Shown here piece by piece: positions 31,222 to 41,033 of a DNA stretch of 64,000 nt. A program made the translations under genes and the position numbers. The stretch is taken from positions 743,255 through 807,254 of the forward strand of contig NZ_RZNJ01000002.1 in NCBI RefSeq assembly GCF_003994485.1, in the 5' to 3' direction. The stretch's first letter is position 1, and each line of letters opens with the position of its first letter. The notes beneath the pieces are model-generated. The model was not told where the DNA came from and searched no databases. It saw only the letters and a list, made by a program, of their open reading frames with translations. This stretch comes from Arsenicitalea aurantiaca. Its GTDB lineage: Bacteria > Pseudomonadota > Alphaproteobacteria > Rhizobiales > Devosiaceae.

Positions 31222-31812
31222 TCAGGCTACGAGCCGCGAAAGCTCCTTGACGTTGCCCGGACGCCGCCACTCGCGGTCGAGGACGGCAAAATGCAATTCC
31301 TCATCCCACTCGCCCTGAAACAGGGCGTGCTCGCGGTAGTGGGCCTCGAGACGCATGCCGAGACCCTTGAGTAGCCGGGCGGCAGCCTGATTGCGACCGT
31401 CACAGCGAGCAAAGATGCGGTGGAAGCCATGAGCTGCAAAGCCCATGTCGATGACGGCTCTCGCGGCCTCACGCGCATAACCGTGCCGACGAAACTGCGG
31501 ATCGATGACAATGCGCATTTCGCCCTGGGCGGCAGTTGCGTCCGCCCAGAGTAGCGAGACATGTCCCGCAAGGGCGCCGCCATCCCGCTCGGTGATCGCA
31601 AAGCTCAAACGGTCTCCCGGCCGCTGCAGCGACACATGGCGCATCATCGTCTCGAGCGCACGCTTGCAATCGGCGCGGTCACGCGCAGGCGCTTCCAGGT
31701 AGCGTTGCAATTCGGGCAGGGTCAGGTAACGGGCGACGCAGTCGAGGTCGTCCGTCTCGAAATGGCGGAGCGCCAGGCGCTCGGTTCCGATGATCATGTC
31801 TTGAATGGCCAT
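31222..31812 (-). CDS. RimJ/RimL-type GNAT acetyltransferase
   Basis: A 196-residue N-acetyltransferase of the RimJ/RimL subgroup. It starts with IGTERLALRHFETDDLDCVA; the acetyl-CoA site is RIVIDPQFRRHGYAREAARAV, and GFHRIFARCDGRNQAAARLL with a final Tyr-Arg-Glu-His helix is typical. These proteins act on protein N-termini or small amines; the target is not known. GGGAGGA precedes the ATG. Confidence 0.85.
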   Translation of the reverse strand: MAIQDMIIGTERLALRHFETDDLDCVARYLTLPELQRYLEAPARDRADCKRALETMMRHVSLQRPGDRLSFAITERDGGALAGHVSLLWADATAAQGEMRIVIDPQFRRHGYAREAARAVIDMGFAAHGFHRIFARCDGRNQAAARLLKGLGMRLEAHYREHALFQGEWDEELHFAVLDREWRRPGNVKELSRLVA

Positions 31813-31987
31813 GCTGCACGTCCTCCCGCAAATGCCTCAACAGGCCCATCCGCAAAAACGCGGGTGAAATGCAGCGGTTCCAGCATTGATCAAAATTTGG
31901 GGGTACCCGAGATGCCCTTAGAACTCTGCCGCCTGAGCGCCTCCAAAGTCGATTGCCCCGCTCGCCTCGTCGTGGCAGCGTCAAAGC

Positions 31988-32425
31988 ATGAGAGGAACTC
32001 GGGCCAGCATCCGCCTTTCCGCCTTGTGTGCGTGCGGACAAACGTCCATGGCGCTCGATGGCGAGGTGCTGAGCATGCTCCTCTGCACCTGTCTGGATTG
32101 CCAGAAGGCGACCGGCACTGGCCATTCCGCGGCCGCGATGGTGCACGAAAGCGCACTTCAACTGAGCGGCCCAGTGCGCAGCCACGCCGTCACCGCGGCC
32201 TCGGGGGCCACGCTCAGCCGCCATTTCTGTAGCGGTTGTGGAACGCCGCTCTTTGCCGTCTCGTCGCGCAGTCCGCAGACACGCCTGATTGCTGTTGGTT
32301 TCTTCGGCGCCGAAACGGACTGGTTCGAACCGCGGCATGTCCTCTTCGCACGATCGCACAATGATTGGGATGTTCTCCCACCCATACCTCGGCACGCGAC
32401 CTATCCCGAGAGGCCAGAGCGATGA
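31988..32425 (+). CDS. GFA/CENP-V domain protein
   Basis: A 145-residue zinc protein of the GFA (glutathione-dependent formaldehyde-activating enzyme-like) fold. The zinc ligands are visible as ALCACGQTS, LLCTCLDCQKATG and HFCSGCGTPLF. Many members have no proven link to formaldehyde, so the function is open. Its stop overlaps the next gene's start as ATGA. The ribosome site before the ATG is weak. Confidence 0.8.
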   Translation: MRGTRASIRLSALCACGQTSMALDGEVLSMLLCTCLDCQKATGTGHSAAAMVHESALQLSGPVRSHAVTAASGATLSRHFCSGCGTPLFAVSSRSPQTRLIAVGFFGAETDWFEPRHVLFARSHNDWDVLPPIPRHATYPERPER

Positions 32426-32766
32426 GCCTCGCATGTGAAGATCTCGCCGAACGCATCCGGCAATGCCTCGGAGACCCGCCGGGCCTCCGCGAACAGCGCA
32501 TGTTCGGGGGCGTCGCGTTCATGCTCCACGGCAATATGATGGTTGGAGCGACCCGCGAGGGCGCACTGCTCGTGCGCGTGGGCAAGGCGGGCTATGCGGC
32601 TGCCTTGGCCGAAGCGGGCGCAGAGCCGATGGAAATGGGTGGGCGACACCTGCCCGGTTTTGTCGTCGTCGGGGGCGACGCGTTGGAAGATCCCGACCTG
32701 CTCGACCGATGGCTTGCACGGGCTCGCGCCCTCGTCCTCACGCTCCCGCCCAAGGCGGACCGCTGA
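32422..32766 (+). CDS. TfoX/Sxy N-terminal domain protein
   Basis: A 114-residue protein made of the TfoX N-terminal domain alone: AERIRQCLG, then REQRMFGGVAFMLHGNMMVG, LLVRVGKAGYAAAL and GFVVVG. Full TfoX/Sxy proteins, which add a C-terminal helical domain, regulate competence; single-domain forms are common and of unclear role. It starts in the stop of the GFA gene, so translation is probably coupled. Confidence 0.8.
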   Translation: MSLACEDLAERIRQCLGDPPGLREQRMFGGVAFMLHGNMMVGATREGALLVRVGKAGYAAALAEAGAEPMEMGGRHLPGFVVVGGDALEDPDLLDRWLARARALVLTLPPKADR

Positions 32767-32780
32767 AGCCCGCCGAGGCT

Positions 32781-32808
32781 TTGCGCCCAGGCTTCCGGGT
32801 GCTATAGG
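32781..32808 (+). promoter_or_regulatory. Candidate promoter of icd
   Basis: TTGCGC at 32781-32786 and TATAGG at 32803-32808 are separated by 16 bases, about 50 bases before the icd ATG. The match is moderate. Confidence 0.35.
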
Positions 32809-32858
32809 GGCCGCGAACACCGGCACAGCGCCGCGCAATCTCAAAGGGAGCATACTTC

Positions 32859-34070
32859 ATGAGCAAGATCAAAGTCGCCAACCCGGTCGTCGATCTCGAC
32901 GGCGACGAGATGACCAGGATCATCTGGCAGGCGATCAAGGACAAGCTCATCACGCCCTATCTCGACCTGCCGATCGAGTATTACGATCTTTCGATCGAGA
33001 GCCGCGACGCCACCGACGATCAGATTACCATCGATGCCTCCAACGCCATCAAGAAGCATGGCGTCGGCATCAAGTGCGCCACAATCACCCCCGATGAAGG
33101 CCGCGTCGAGGAATTCGGCCTCAAGAAGATGTGGCGCTCGCCCAATGGCACCATCCGCAACATCCTGGGCGGCGTGATCTTCCGCGAGCCCATCATCTGC
33201 AAGAACGTGCCGCGCCTCGTGCCCGGCTGGACCCAGCCGATCATCGTTGGCCGCCACGCCTTCGGCGATCAGTACCGCGCCACCGATTTCAAGTTTCCCG
33301 GCAAGGGCAAGCTCTCGATCAAGTTCGTGGGCGAAGATGGCCAGACCATCGAGCACGACGTCTACGAGACCCCCGGAGCGGGCGTGGCACTCGCCATGTA
33401 CAATCTCGACGAGTCGATCCGCGACTTCGCGCGCGCTTCGCTGAACTACGCTCTGCAGCGCGGCGTACCCTGCTACCTCTCGACCAAGAACACCATCCTC
33501 AAGGTCTATGACGGACGCTTCAAGGACATCTTCCAGGAGGTGTTCGACGCCGAGTTCAAGCAGGCCTATGAAGAAAAGAAGATCTGGTACGAGCACCGCC
33601 TGATCGACGACATGGTTGCGGCGGCGCTGAAATGGTCCGGCGGCTATGTCTGGGCGTGCAAGAACTATGACGGCGACGTGCAGTCCGACATCGTCGCGCA
33701 GGGCTTCGGCTCCCTCGGGCTGATGACCTCGGTACTGATGACTCCCGATGGCAAGACCGTCGAGGCAGAGGCCGCCCACGGCACCGTCACCCGCCACTAC
33801 CGCCAGCACCAGCAGGGCAAGGAAACTTCGACCAACTCCACCGCCTCGATCTTTGCCTGGACCCGCGGGCTCGCCCATCGCGCGAAACTCGACGACAATG
33901 CCGAACTGGCAAAGTTCGCCGCGACGCTGGAAAAGGTCACCGTCGACACTATCGAAGCCGGTCAGATGACTAAGGACCTCGCGCTCCTCGTCGGCCCTGA
34001 CCAGAAATGGCTGACCACCCTCGGCTTCCTCGATGCGATCGACGCCAACCTGCAGAAGGCCATGGCCTGA
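32859..34070 (+). CDS. icd: NADP-dependent isocitrate dehydrogenase
   Basis: A 403-residue enzyme of the homodimeric, eukaryote-like NADP-IDH type common in Alphaproteobacteria. It oxidises isocitrate to 2-oxoglutarate in the TCA cycle. It starts [20 protein letters not shown], and [40 protein letters not shown] and [15 protein letters not shown] are family blocks containing the substrate and metal sites. A strong AAAGGGAG site precedes the ATG and a terminator follows. Confidence 0.97.
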   Translation: MSKIKVANPVVDLDGDEMTRIIWQAIKDKLITPYLDLPIEYYDLSIESRDATDDQITIDASNAIKKHGVGIKCATITPDEGRVEEFGLKKMWRSPNGTIRNILGGVIFREPIICKNVPRLVPGWTQPIIVGRHAFGDQYRATDFKFPGKGKLSIKFVGEDGQTIEHDVYETPGAGVALAMYNLDESIRDFARASLNYALQRGVPCYLSTKNTILKVYDGRFKDIFQEVFDAEFKQAYEEKKIWYEHRLIDDMVAAALKWSGGYVWACKNYDGDVQSDIVAQGFGSLGLMTSVLMTPDGKTVEAEAAHGTVTRHYRQHQQGKETSTNSTASIFAWTRGLAHRAKLDDNAELAKFAATLEKVTVDTIEAGQMTKDLALLVGPDQKWLTTLGFLDAIDANLQKAMA

Positions 34071-34097
34071 TCATTGGGGCTTCGGCAGAGCCATTCG

Positions 34098-34126
34098 AAG
34101 GCGCGGGCCATGCCCGCGCCTTTTCG
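34098..34126 (+). terminator. Rho-independent terminator of icd
   Basis: AAGGCGCGGGC pairs with GCCCGCGCCTT around a CAT loop at 34098-34122, followed by TTCG within a TTTTCG tail. It lies 28 bases after the icd stop. Confidence 0.85.
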
Positions 34127-34239
34127 TTGGCGGATCCGTCCTGCATCCCCTGTCCGGGGTAGGCCAGACCACCCAAGGCCGACTGTCCCGACACCGTCTC
34201 ATCCCCTAGACTTCGCACAGTCTTACGGGGGCCCCAGAC

Positions 34240-35778
34240 ATGCATCGATCACTCTCCTGGCTTGCGGCCACGCTCATCGGAGGCGCACTTGCCGTAGCGC
34301 CCGCGGCCGCCGGAAGCTTCAGCATCGTCTCGATGCAGTACTCGATGGACTACATGGTGCCCCACATCCACTACGAGGGCGACGTCGACATTGGGGACGT
34401 CGAGCGGCTGACCGAAGTCTACGACATGTTCGTCCGCTGCCGCATCGAATGCGCGGCGACCGAGGGCAGCCCCACAGCCGTGCTGACCATGAACAGCCCC
34501 GGCGGAAACTACGGCACGGGGCTCATGCTTGCCGATTTCCTGCGCCAGAACCACATCGCCACCATGGTTGAGCGCGGCATGGGGTGTTACTCCGCCTGCG
34601 CGTTCGCCTGGCTCGGCGGGTCGGGCTTTGCCACCAATGAATATGTCGGCACCTATATCGACCGCATGATCGAGCCCGGCGGCATACTGGGCTTCCACGC
34701 CCCCTTCCGGGACGAGGAAAGCCTGATCGCCGCCCTTTCCGAGCGGAGCGCAACCGAGATCATGGGCGAGTCGCGCAACGCCCTCGCGCTCATGATCCGC
34801 GAAGTGGTCAAGTGGAACGTCGACCCGGAAATCCTTCACTGGATGGCCTCGATGGGGCCGAACGAGACCTATGATATCGTTGGCGCGGACGACTACTATC
34901 TCCTGAGGGCCGCCTTGCCCCCTTCCTCAACGGCGAGTTGGGTGCAGGACGTGCCTGAAGCCGTGAAGAACGCCTGCGTGCGGCTTCTGGCGCATTACGA
35001 GCGGACCGACCCGTTCCTGCTGCGCGACCGCATCACCTCGACATTCGAATACGACATTGCCGAAGACGCCTTCGGGGATCCACTCCACGGCTACCGGCTG
35101 AGCGATCGCCTGTTCGACGTCGCGTTCTGCGCGGTAACCGACCAATCCATGCAGACCGGCGACTACGAGATCGGCCTCTATCTCCACCTGAGCCAGGCCA
35201 CGCCAATGATGAGCTTCTTCAACCGGCAGCAAGGCTGGTCCAGTGCGGGAATCGGCGGCAATCCGACCAAGCGCATCATGCAGCGCGGCGCGATGAACCA
35301 CTTCTTTCTACCGCTCGGACAGACCGTGGACAGCCTCGACCTGCCCGGGGAAATGGACATCATGACCCGGCGCTTCTTCACGCTCTTCCCGCCTGACTTC
35401 GCGACCCTCCCTGCCGAATTCCAGACGGTGTCGACCACCCGCACGAGCCGCGTCAGCCGCAGCGGAGACATCTGGGTGTTCGAGCAGGTGGGGGGCAGCA
35501 GCCTCGTGCAGACGGCCATTGCCCATCAGGCTACCGGGGTCACCTATACGACCGACGCCGCCAATGAGCATGGCTTCATCCGCAACGGCACCTATGCAAA
35601 CGGCGCGGCGTTCTCGTGGTTCGGCCTGTCGGGCGATGGCTCGACCACGGGCACCACGGTGATCCGGATGGAGCTTGTGAAGCCGGACGGAGCTCTTCCC
35701 ACGCAGAACGATCTGGCCCGGCTGGCCATTTTGGGCTGCGGCATCACCTTCGCCGGAAGCGCACTCACCTGCAACTGA
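34240..35778 (+). CDS. Exported ClpP/crotonase-fold protein of unknown function
   Basis: A 512-residue protein with a Sec signal peptide (hydrophobic core LAATLIGGALAVAPAAA, cleavage near residue 25). Residues about 27-230 resemble a ClpP-like serine protease fold: NSPGGN at 85-90, GCYSACAFAW with a candidate nucleophile S118, and GFHAPF with a candidate His at 153. The C-terminal half (about 250-512) has no family I recognise and ends in small-residue-rich beta-type sequence (SGDGSTTGTTVIRMEL, a terminal Cys pair). It is monocistronic, between icd and the convergent alaS. It may be a periplasmic protease, but catalysis is unproven. Confidence 0.65.
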   Translation: MHRSLSWLAATLIGGALAVAPAAAGSFSIVSMQYSMDYMVPHIHYEGDVDIGDVERLTEVYDMFVRCRIECAATEGSPTAVLTMNSPGGNYGTGLMLADFLRQNHIATMVERGMGCYSACAFAWLGGSGFATNEYVGTYIDRMIEPGGILGFHAPFRDEESLIAALSERSATEIMGESRNALALMIREVVKWNVDPEILHWMASMGPNETYDIVGADDYYLLRAALPPSSTASWVQDVPEAVKNACVRLLAHYERTDPFLLRDRITSTFEYDIAEDAFGDPLHGYRLSDRLFDVAFCAVTDQSMQTGDYEIGLYLHLSQATPMMSFFNRQQGWSSAGIGGNPTKRIMQRGAMNHFFLPLGQTVDSLDLPGEMDIMTRRFFTLFPPDFATLPAEFQTVSTTRTSRVSRSGDIWVFEQVGGSSLVQTAIAHQATGVTYTTDAANEHGFIRNGTYANGAAFSWFGLSGDGSTTGTTVIRMELVKPDGALPTQNDLARLAILGCGITFAGSALTCN

Positions 35779-35787
35779 GCCTCGCAG

Positions 35788-35815
35788 TCGCCGGGCCGTC
35801 TGACGGCCCGGCTGC
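35788..35815. terminator. Hairpin between convergent secreted-protein gene and alaS
   Basis: GCCGGGCCG at 35790-35798 and CGGCCCGGC at 35804-35812 form a nine-pair stem with a TCTGA loop. There is no strong T-run on either side. It probably works as a shared terminator between the two convergent genes. Confidence 0.5.
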
Positions 35816-35821
35816 TCGATT

Positions 35822-38476
35822 TCAGCCTGCGAGGGCCGAGCGGATCGCGGCAATGGCGTCTGCCGCCTTGGCGCCTTCAGGCCCACCCGCCTGAGCCATG
35901 TCCGGACGACCACCGCCGCCTTGGCCGCCGAGCGCCGCAGCACCGATACGCACGAGCTCCACTGCCGAGTGCCGCGCCACGAGGTCATCGGTTACGCCGA
36001 TGGCGATCCCGGCCTTCCCATCCTCGGTGACGCCGACGATGGCGACGACCGCAGAGCCAGACTGCTTCTTGGCCTGATCAACGAGGCCGCGAAGATCCTT
36101 GGGCTGGAGGCCTTCGACCACTCGGCCGACGAACGCCACGCCGTTGACGGTTTCGCTTGCGGCCGCCGTTCCTGCGGCCTCGCCGCCGCCGCCCATTGCG
36201 AGCTTCTGGCGTGCATCGCTGAGCGCCCTTTCGGCCTTCTTGAGCTGCTCCTGGAGGCCGGAAATGCGCTCGAGCACCTCGCTAGGGGACGCACGCAACA
36301 GACCGGCCGCCTGGGCCAGCACCGAGGTATTTTCATTGCCGCGCCGGCGCGCAGCGTCCGCCGTCAGCGCCTCGATCCGGCGGACGCCTGCAGCCACCCC
36401 GCTTTCGCCGACGACCGAGATCAGCCCGATATCGCCGGTTCGCCGCACATGGGTACCGCCGCAGAGCTCGACCGACCATCCGAGCGCATTGCCGGTTGGC
36501 GTGCCCATCGAGACCACCCGCACCTCATCGCCATATTTTTCGCCAAAAAGCGCGCGCGCGCCGGACTCCTTGGCTTCCTCGACGCCCATCAGGCGCGTCT
36601 CGACAGCGCTGTTCTCGAGAACGACCGCATTGGCAATGTCCTCGATCTGCGCGATCTCTTCGGGCGTGATGGCTTTGGTGTGGACGAAATCGAAGCGGAG
36701 CCGGTCGGGAGAAACCAGCGATCCCTTCTGCGCCACATGGTCACCGAGCACCTGGCGCAGCGCCTCATGCAGAAGATGGGTCGCAGAGTGGTTGGCACGG
36801 ATGGCCGCGCGCCGCGCGTGATCCACGCGCAGCTGCAGGGCCTGCCCGCTCGCGAGCCGCCCTTCGGTAACCCTGACCTTATGGGCGAAGACGCCATGGT
36901 GCTTACTGGTGTCGAGAACCTCGGCTGCAACGCCCTCACCCACGATGGCGCCGGTATCGCCCACCTGTCCGCCGCTTTCGGCGTAGAACGGCGTCTGATT
37001 GAGGACGAGGAAGCCCTCCTCGCCTGCATTCAGCGCTTCGACGACCTGTCCATCGCGCACGAGGACCTTGGCCTCACCCTCCGCATCCTCGGTCTCGTAG
37101 CCGAGGAACTCGGTCGGGCCGGCAAGGTCCGCGACCGAGAACCAGACGAGGTCCGTCGCGGCCTCGCCCGAGCCCGCCCAGTTGCGGCGGGCTTCCGCCT
37201 TCTGCTGGGCCATGGCTGCGTCGAAACCGGCCTGATCGACACCGATGCCGCGATTGCGCAACGCATCCTGGGTGAGGTCGAGGGGGAAGCCGTAGGTGTC
37301 GTAAAGCTTGAATGCCGTCGCCCCATCGAGGGTGGCGCCCTGTCCCAGGTCGCGCGTTTCATCGGCCAGGATCTGAAGGCCGCGTCCAAGGGTCTTGAGG
37401 AACCGCCCTTCCTCGAGTCGGATGGTTTCGGCAATCATCGCCTCGCCGCGTACCAGCTCGGGATAGGCCTGCCCCATTTCACGCACAAGGGTCGGGACCA
37501 TGCGGTGAATGACCGGCTCTTCCGCCCCCAGCAGCGTCGCGTGGCGCATGGCGCGCCGCATGATGCGACGAAGCACATAGCCGCGCCCCTCATTTGAGGG
37601 CAGCACGCCTTCAGCAATGAGGAAGGCCATCGAGCGCAGATGATCGGCGATGACGCGCCTGCTCGTGCCGCCCTCGGCCACCACCGATGTGCCTGTGGCC
37701 TGTGCGGCGGAAGCGATCAGGGCCTTGAAGAGGTCGATGTCGTAATTGTCGTGCACGCCCTGCAGCACGGCCGCGATGCGTTCGAGCCCCATGCCGGTAT
37801 CGATCGAGGGCCGCGGCAGGCCGGTGCGCGTACCATCGGCGTGCTGCTCGAACTGCATGAAGACGAGGTTCCAGATCTCGATGAACCGGTCGCCATCCTC
37901 GTCGGGGCTGCCCGGGGGGCCGCCGGCAACGTCCGGCCCGTGATCAAAGAAAATTTCCGAACAGGGTCCGCATGGCCCGGTGTCACCCATCGACCAGAAA
38001 TTGGACTTCGCTCCGAGCCGCACGATGCGGTCGGCGGGCACGCCGGCGACCTTTTGCCAGAGGGCATGCGCCTCGTCGTCGTCCTCGTAGACGGTGACCA
38101 TCAGCCGGTCCTTGGGCAGGCCCCACTCTTTGGTGAGGAGACCCCAGGCGAGCGCAATAGCGTCTTCCTTGAAATAGTCGCCGAAGGAAAAATTCCCCAG
38201 CATTTCAAAGAAAGTGTGATGCCGCGCGGTGAAGCCGACATTGTCGAGATCGTTGTGCTTACCTCCGGCGCGGACGCATTTCTGCGAGCTGGTCGCCCGG
38301 CTGTAAGGCCGTTTCTCGATGCCGGTGAACACGTTCTTGAAGGGCACCATCCCCGCATTGGTGAACATCAATGTGGGGTCGTTGCGCGGCACCAGCGGGC
38401 TCGAGGGCACGACCTCGTGTCCGGCCTGACCGAAATAGCTGAGGAAACTCGACCTGATCTCGCTAACGCTGGTCAT
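35822..38476 (-). CDS. alaS: Alanyl-tRNA synthetase
   Basis: An 884-residue class II synthetase charging tRNA-Ala. The catalytic core starts [20 protein letters not shown] and has [15 protein letters not shown]. The editing domain motif [13 protein letters not shown] and the CGGTHV motif supply the zinc ligands. A C-terminal DHHA1/coiled-coil domain ends with [13 protein letters not shown]. The start at 38476 is fixed by homology; a longer frame to 38647 runs into the recA terminator region. A T-tailed hairpin about 32 bases upstream could attenuate it. Confidence 0.97.
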   Translation of the reverse strand: MTSVSEIRSSFLSYFGQAGHEVVPSSPLVPRNDPTLMFTNAGMVPFKNVFTGIEKRPYSRATSSQKCVRAGGKHNDLDNVGFTARHHTFFEMLGNFSFGDYFKEDAIALAWGLLTKEWGLPKDRLMVTVYEDDDEAHALWQKVAGVPADRIVRLGAKSNFWSMGDTGPCGPCSEIFFDHGPDVAGGPPGSPDEDGDRFIEIWNLVFMQFEQHADGTRTGLPRPSIDTGMGLERIAAVLQGVHDNYDIDLFKALIASAAQATGTSVVAEGGTSRRVIADHLRSMAFLIAEGVLPSNEGRGYVLRRIMRRAMRHATLLGAEEPVIHRMVPTLVREMGQAYPELVRGEAMIAETIRLEEGRFLKTLGRGLQILADETRDLGQGATLDGATAFKLYDTYGFPLDLTQDALRNRGIGVDQAGFDAAMAQQKAEARRNWAGSGEAATDLVWFSVADLAGPTEFLGYETEDAEGEAKVLVRDGQVVEALNAGEEGFLVLNQTPFYAESGGQVGDTGAIVGEGVAAEVLDTSKHHGVFAHKVRVTEGRLASGQALQLRVDHARRAAIRANHSATHLLHEALRQVLGDHVAQKGSLVSPDRLRFDFVHTKAITPEEIAQIEDIANAVVLENSAVETRLMGVEEAKESGARALFGEKYGDEVRVVSMGTPTGNALGWSVELCGGTHVRRTGDIGLISVVGESGVAAGVRRIEALTADAARRRGNENTSVLAQAAGLLRASPSEVLERISGLQEQLKKAERALSDARQKLAMGGGGEAAGTAAASETVNGVAFVGRVVEGLQPKDLRGLVDQAKKQSGSAVVAIVGVTEDGKAGIAIGVTDDLVARHSAVELVRIGAAALGGQGGGGRPDMAQAGGPEGAKAADAIAAIRSALAG

Positions 38477-38507
38477 GAAGGCTCTTTCTGGGCGCGATGG
38501 TTCAAAC

Positions 38508-38537
38508 AAAAAAGGCGGGCCGGCGCCTCGCCTTTTC
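38508..38537 (-). promoter_or_regulatory. T-tailed hairpin in the alaS leader (possible attenuator)
   Basis: AAAAGGCG at 38510-38517 pairs with CGCCTTTT at 38529-38536 around an 11-base loop. On the minus strand the stem runs into six T, about 32 bases before the alaS ATG. A separate terminator for recA already lies upstream, so this second one within the leader suggests attenuation or read-through control. Confidence 0.45.
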
Positions 38538-38613
38538 AGCGAGCGTTCTATCGCGTGGCCTGCCGTTCTGTCCAGCATTCCGGCCCGGCCGCGAGGCACG
38601 GGCCACCGCAAAT

Positions 38614-38642
38614 GAAAAAGGGCGCCCGCTTCCGGACGCCCC
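38614..38642 (-). terminator. Rho-independent terminator of recA
   Basis: On the minus strand GGGCGTCCG, loop GAAG and CGGGCGCCC (one G-U pair) are followed by TTTTTC. It lies 26 bases beyond the recA stop. Confidence 0.8.
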
Positions 38643-38667
38643 TTCAAAATTGCCTGCCACAGAGGGC

Positions 38668-39747
38668 TCAGTCCTCGGCTTCGATCGCCTCGTCACCCTC
38701 GGGACCGGTGATCAGCGCCTCCCCGAGCAGTCCCGAGCTTTCACGCACGCCCTGCTCGATGATCCGGGCGACTTCCGGATTGTCCTTGAGGAACTGACGG
38801 GAGTTCTCCCGCCCCTGTCCCAGACGCTGACTATCGAACGAGAACCAGGCGCCGGACTTCTCCACGATGCCGCTCTTGACGCCGAGGTCGATGAGTTCAC
38901 CGGTCTTGGAGATGCCTTCGCCATACATGATGTCGAACTCGACCTGCCGGAACGGAGGCGCCAGCTTGTTCTTGACCACCTTGACGCGGGTCTGGTTGCC
39001 GACGACCTCGTCACGATCCTTGATGGCGCCGATCCGACGGATGTCGAGACGGACGGATGCATAGAACTTCAGCGCATTGCCGCCGGTGGTCGTTTCGGGC
39101 GAACCGAACATCACACCGATCTTCATGCGGATCTGGTTGATGAAGATGACCATGCATTTCGACTTGGAGATCGACGCGGTCAGCTTGCGCATGGCCTGGC
39201 TCATCAACCGGGCCTGAAGCCCCGGAAGCGAATCGCCCATCTCGCCCTCGAGTTCGGCCTTGGGCGTCAGCGCGGCGACGGAGTCGACGACCAGCACGTC
39301 GATTGCCCCGGAGCGGACCAGGGTGTCGGCAATCTCGAGAGCCTGCTCGCCGGCATCGGGCTGGGAGATGAGCAGCTCATCGACCTTGACGCCAAGCTTG
39401 CGTGCATAGGTCGGATCAAGGGCATGCTCGGCATCGACGAAGGCACAGATGCCGCCATTGCGCTGTGCCTCGGCAATCACATGCAGGGCCAGCGTCGTCT
39501 TGCCCGAGCTTTCAGGACCGAAAATCTCGACGATGCGCCCGCGCGGCAATCCACCGATACCGAGTGCGATATCGAGGCCGAGCGAGCCGGTCGAGATCGA
39601 CTCGATCTGCACGATCGCGCCCTCGCCGAGCCGCATGACCGAGCCCTTGCCGAAGCTGCGCTCGATCTGACCGAGCGCGGCCTGCAGGGCCTTGTCCTTG
39701 TCCATGGAACCCCCGTCCAGTACGCGAAGTGAAGGCGTCGCCGCCAT
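38668..39747 (-). CDS. recA: Recombinase RecA
   Basis: A 359-residue RecA that forms filaments on single-stranded DNA, drives strand exchange and triggers LexA self-cleavage. Walker A is GPESSGKT at residues 77-84; [22 protein letters not shown], the L1 loop region and the L2 motif [25 protein letters not shown] are intact, and the tail is acidic ([10 protein letters not shown]). The ATG at 39747 has GGAG 7 bases upstream; the longer frame to 39813 is not RecA-like. An SOS-box-like element lies upstream. Confidence 0.97.
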   Translation of the reverse strand: MAATPSLRVLDGGSMDKDKALQAALGQIERSFGKGSVMRLGEGAIVQIESISTGSLGLDIALGIGGLPRGRIVEIFGPESSGKTTLALHVIAEAQRNGGICAFVDAEHALDPTYARKLGVKVDELLISQPDAGEQALEIADTLVRSGAIDVLVVDSVAALTPKAELEGEMGDSLPGLQARLMSQAMRKLTASISKSKCMVIFINQIRMKIGVMFGSPETTTGGNALKFYASVRLDIRRIGAIKDRDEVVGNQTRVKVVKNKLAPPFRQVEFDIMYGEGISKTGELIDLGVKSGIVEKSGAWFSFDSQRLGQGRENSRQFLKDNPEVARIIEQGVRESSGLLGEALITGPEGDEAIEAED

Positions 39748-39829
39748 AGCCTGTCTCCTTATTCCACGCCCGCCGGCCCCGCGCAACGCCCGGTCCGAAC
39801 AGGAGATGTCCACGTCTCGTGCTTACTTT

Positions 39830-39856
39830 GTTCTCATTTTGTTTTCCCTACGTCAA
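39830..39856 (-). promoter_or_regulatory. Candidate SOS (LexA) box and -35 of recA
   Basis: On the minus strand AAAC-AAAATGA-GAAC (39844-39830) differs by one base from the alphaproteobacterial LexA box GAAC-N7-GAAC. TTGACG (39856-39851) just upstream could be the -35 hexamer. A second partial box, GAAC-N7-GCAC, overlaps it. The whole lies inside an imperfect inverted repeat from 39818 to 39876. Confidence 0.55.
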
Positions 39857-39902
39857 GGGGAAAACAAGTGAGCACGAAAAGGAGAGACAGAAGGGCGATT
39901 CG

Positions 39903-41033
39903 CTAGGAGAGTTTGACGGTCTCGACGATTTCGATCCCGAAGCCACCTAGACCGACATACTGGCGTTCGGTGGTGGTGAGCACCGCAATCGAGCGCACAC
40001 CGAGATCCCGGAGAATCTGTGCGCCGATCCCTACCTTGCGCCAGCGCTGCATCCGCTCGAGCGCGCTGCCATGCCGTTCGGCCCCACCCGTATCGCCATC
40101 GATGCGCTGGGGCACCTGCTTGGCATCGGTCGGATCGTCCATCGCGACTGCGCTGCGCAGCAGGATGATGACGCCGCACCCTCCACGCGCCTTGATCTCG
40201 GCGGCGGCGCGCTGAATGGCCCCGGCCTCGCCATTGGCTCGCGCCAGCATTTCCCGCAGGGGCTGCTCGCGATGGATGCGGACGGGGACGTTTTCCTTCC
40301 CATGTACGTCGCCCACGACGAGGGCCACGGGCTGGAGCGGATCGAACGGGGTCTCGTAGACATAGGCTTCGGCGTTGAGCCCGGCGACGATGGTCGGGAC
40401 CACCGCAATGCGCCTCAGGAAGGCTTCGTGCTCGAGCCGGTAGGCGATGAGGTCCTCGATCGAGATGATCCGGAGCCCGTGTTCGCGTGCAAACGCGACC
40501 AGTTCGGGGAGGCGCTTGACCGTTCCGTCGTCATTGACGATTTCGGCAAGAACACCCGCAGGCTCGAGCCCTGCGAGGACGGCCAGATCCACGCCCGCCT
40601 CGGTGTGCCCGGATCGCGCGAGCACGCCGCCTTCGCGCGCAACCAGCGGGAAAATGTGGCCCGGCCGGATAAAGTCGCTCGAATGGCTATTGCCGCCGGC
40701 CAGCGCCCGGATCGTCGCGGCGCGTTCGGTCGCGGCAATGCCCGTCGTCATGCCAACCTTGTAGTCGACCGAGACGGTGAAAGCGGTCCGGAACGGATCG
40801 ATGTTGTTGGCCACCATCGGATCCAGATTGAGCGCCGCGGCGCGCGCCGCAGGCATCGGCACGCAGATGATGCCGCTCGTGTGCCGGATCATGAAAGCGA
40901 GTTTTTCGGGCGTCGCCTTGCTCGCCGCCATGATGAGGTCGCCCTCGTTCTCGCGGTCGGTATCATCGACAACGACCACCAGTTCGCCCGCTGCGATCGC
41001 TGCGATCGCGTCCTGGATGCTGTCGAGTTCCAT
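39903..41033 (-). CDS. ribB: DHBP synthase with degenerate GTP cyclohydrolase II-like domain (RibBX type)
   Basis: A 376-residue protein. The first about 205 residues are 3,4-dihydroxy-2-butanone-4-phosphate synthase, with the acidic loop DRENEGD at 26-32, IRHTSGIICVPM and ARSGHTEAGVDLA with the catalytic His at 143. It makes the four-carbon unit of riboflavin. The C-terminal domain follows the GTP cyclohydrolase II fold (ALVVGDVHG, then GVRSIAVLTTTERQYVGLGGFGIEIV), but the three zinc-binding cysteines are absent: where family members have C-x10-C-x-C there is VRIHREQPLREMLARAN. GTP ring opening is thus unlikely. No FMN riboswitch is apparent upstream. Confidence 0.9.
   Translation of the reverse strand: MELDSIQDAIAAIAAGELVVVVDDTDRENEGDLIMAASKATPEKLAFMIRHTSGIICVPMPAARAAALNLDPMVANNIDPFRTAFTVSVDYKVGMTTGIAATERAATIRALAGGNSHSSDFIRPGHIFPLVAREGGVLARSGHTEAGVDLAVLAGLEPAGVLAEIVNDDGTVKRLPELVAFAREHGLRIISIEDLIAYRLEHEAFLRRIAVVPTIVAGLNAEAYVYETPFDPLQPVALVVGDVHGKENVPVRIHREQPLREMLARANGEAGAIQRAAAEIKARGGCGVIILLRSAVAMDDPTDAKQVPQRIDGDTGGAERHGSALERMQRWRKVGIGAQILRDLGVRSIAVLTTTERQYVGLGGFGIEIVETVKLS

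Noticed and set aside
35921-37597. 558-residue plus-strand frame inside alaS
   Set aside because: The minus strand encodes a complete alanyl-tRNA synthetase here; the frame is a shadow.
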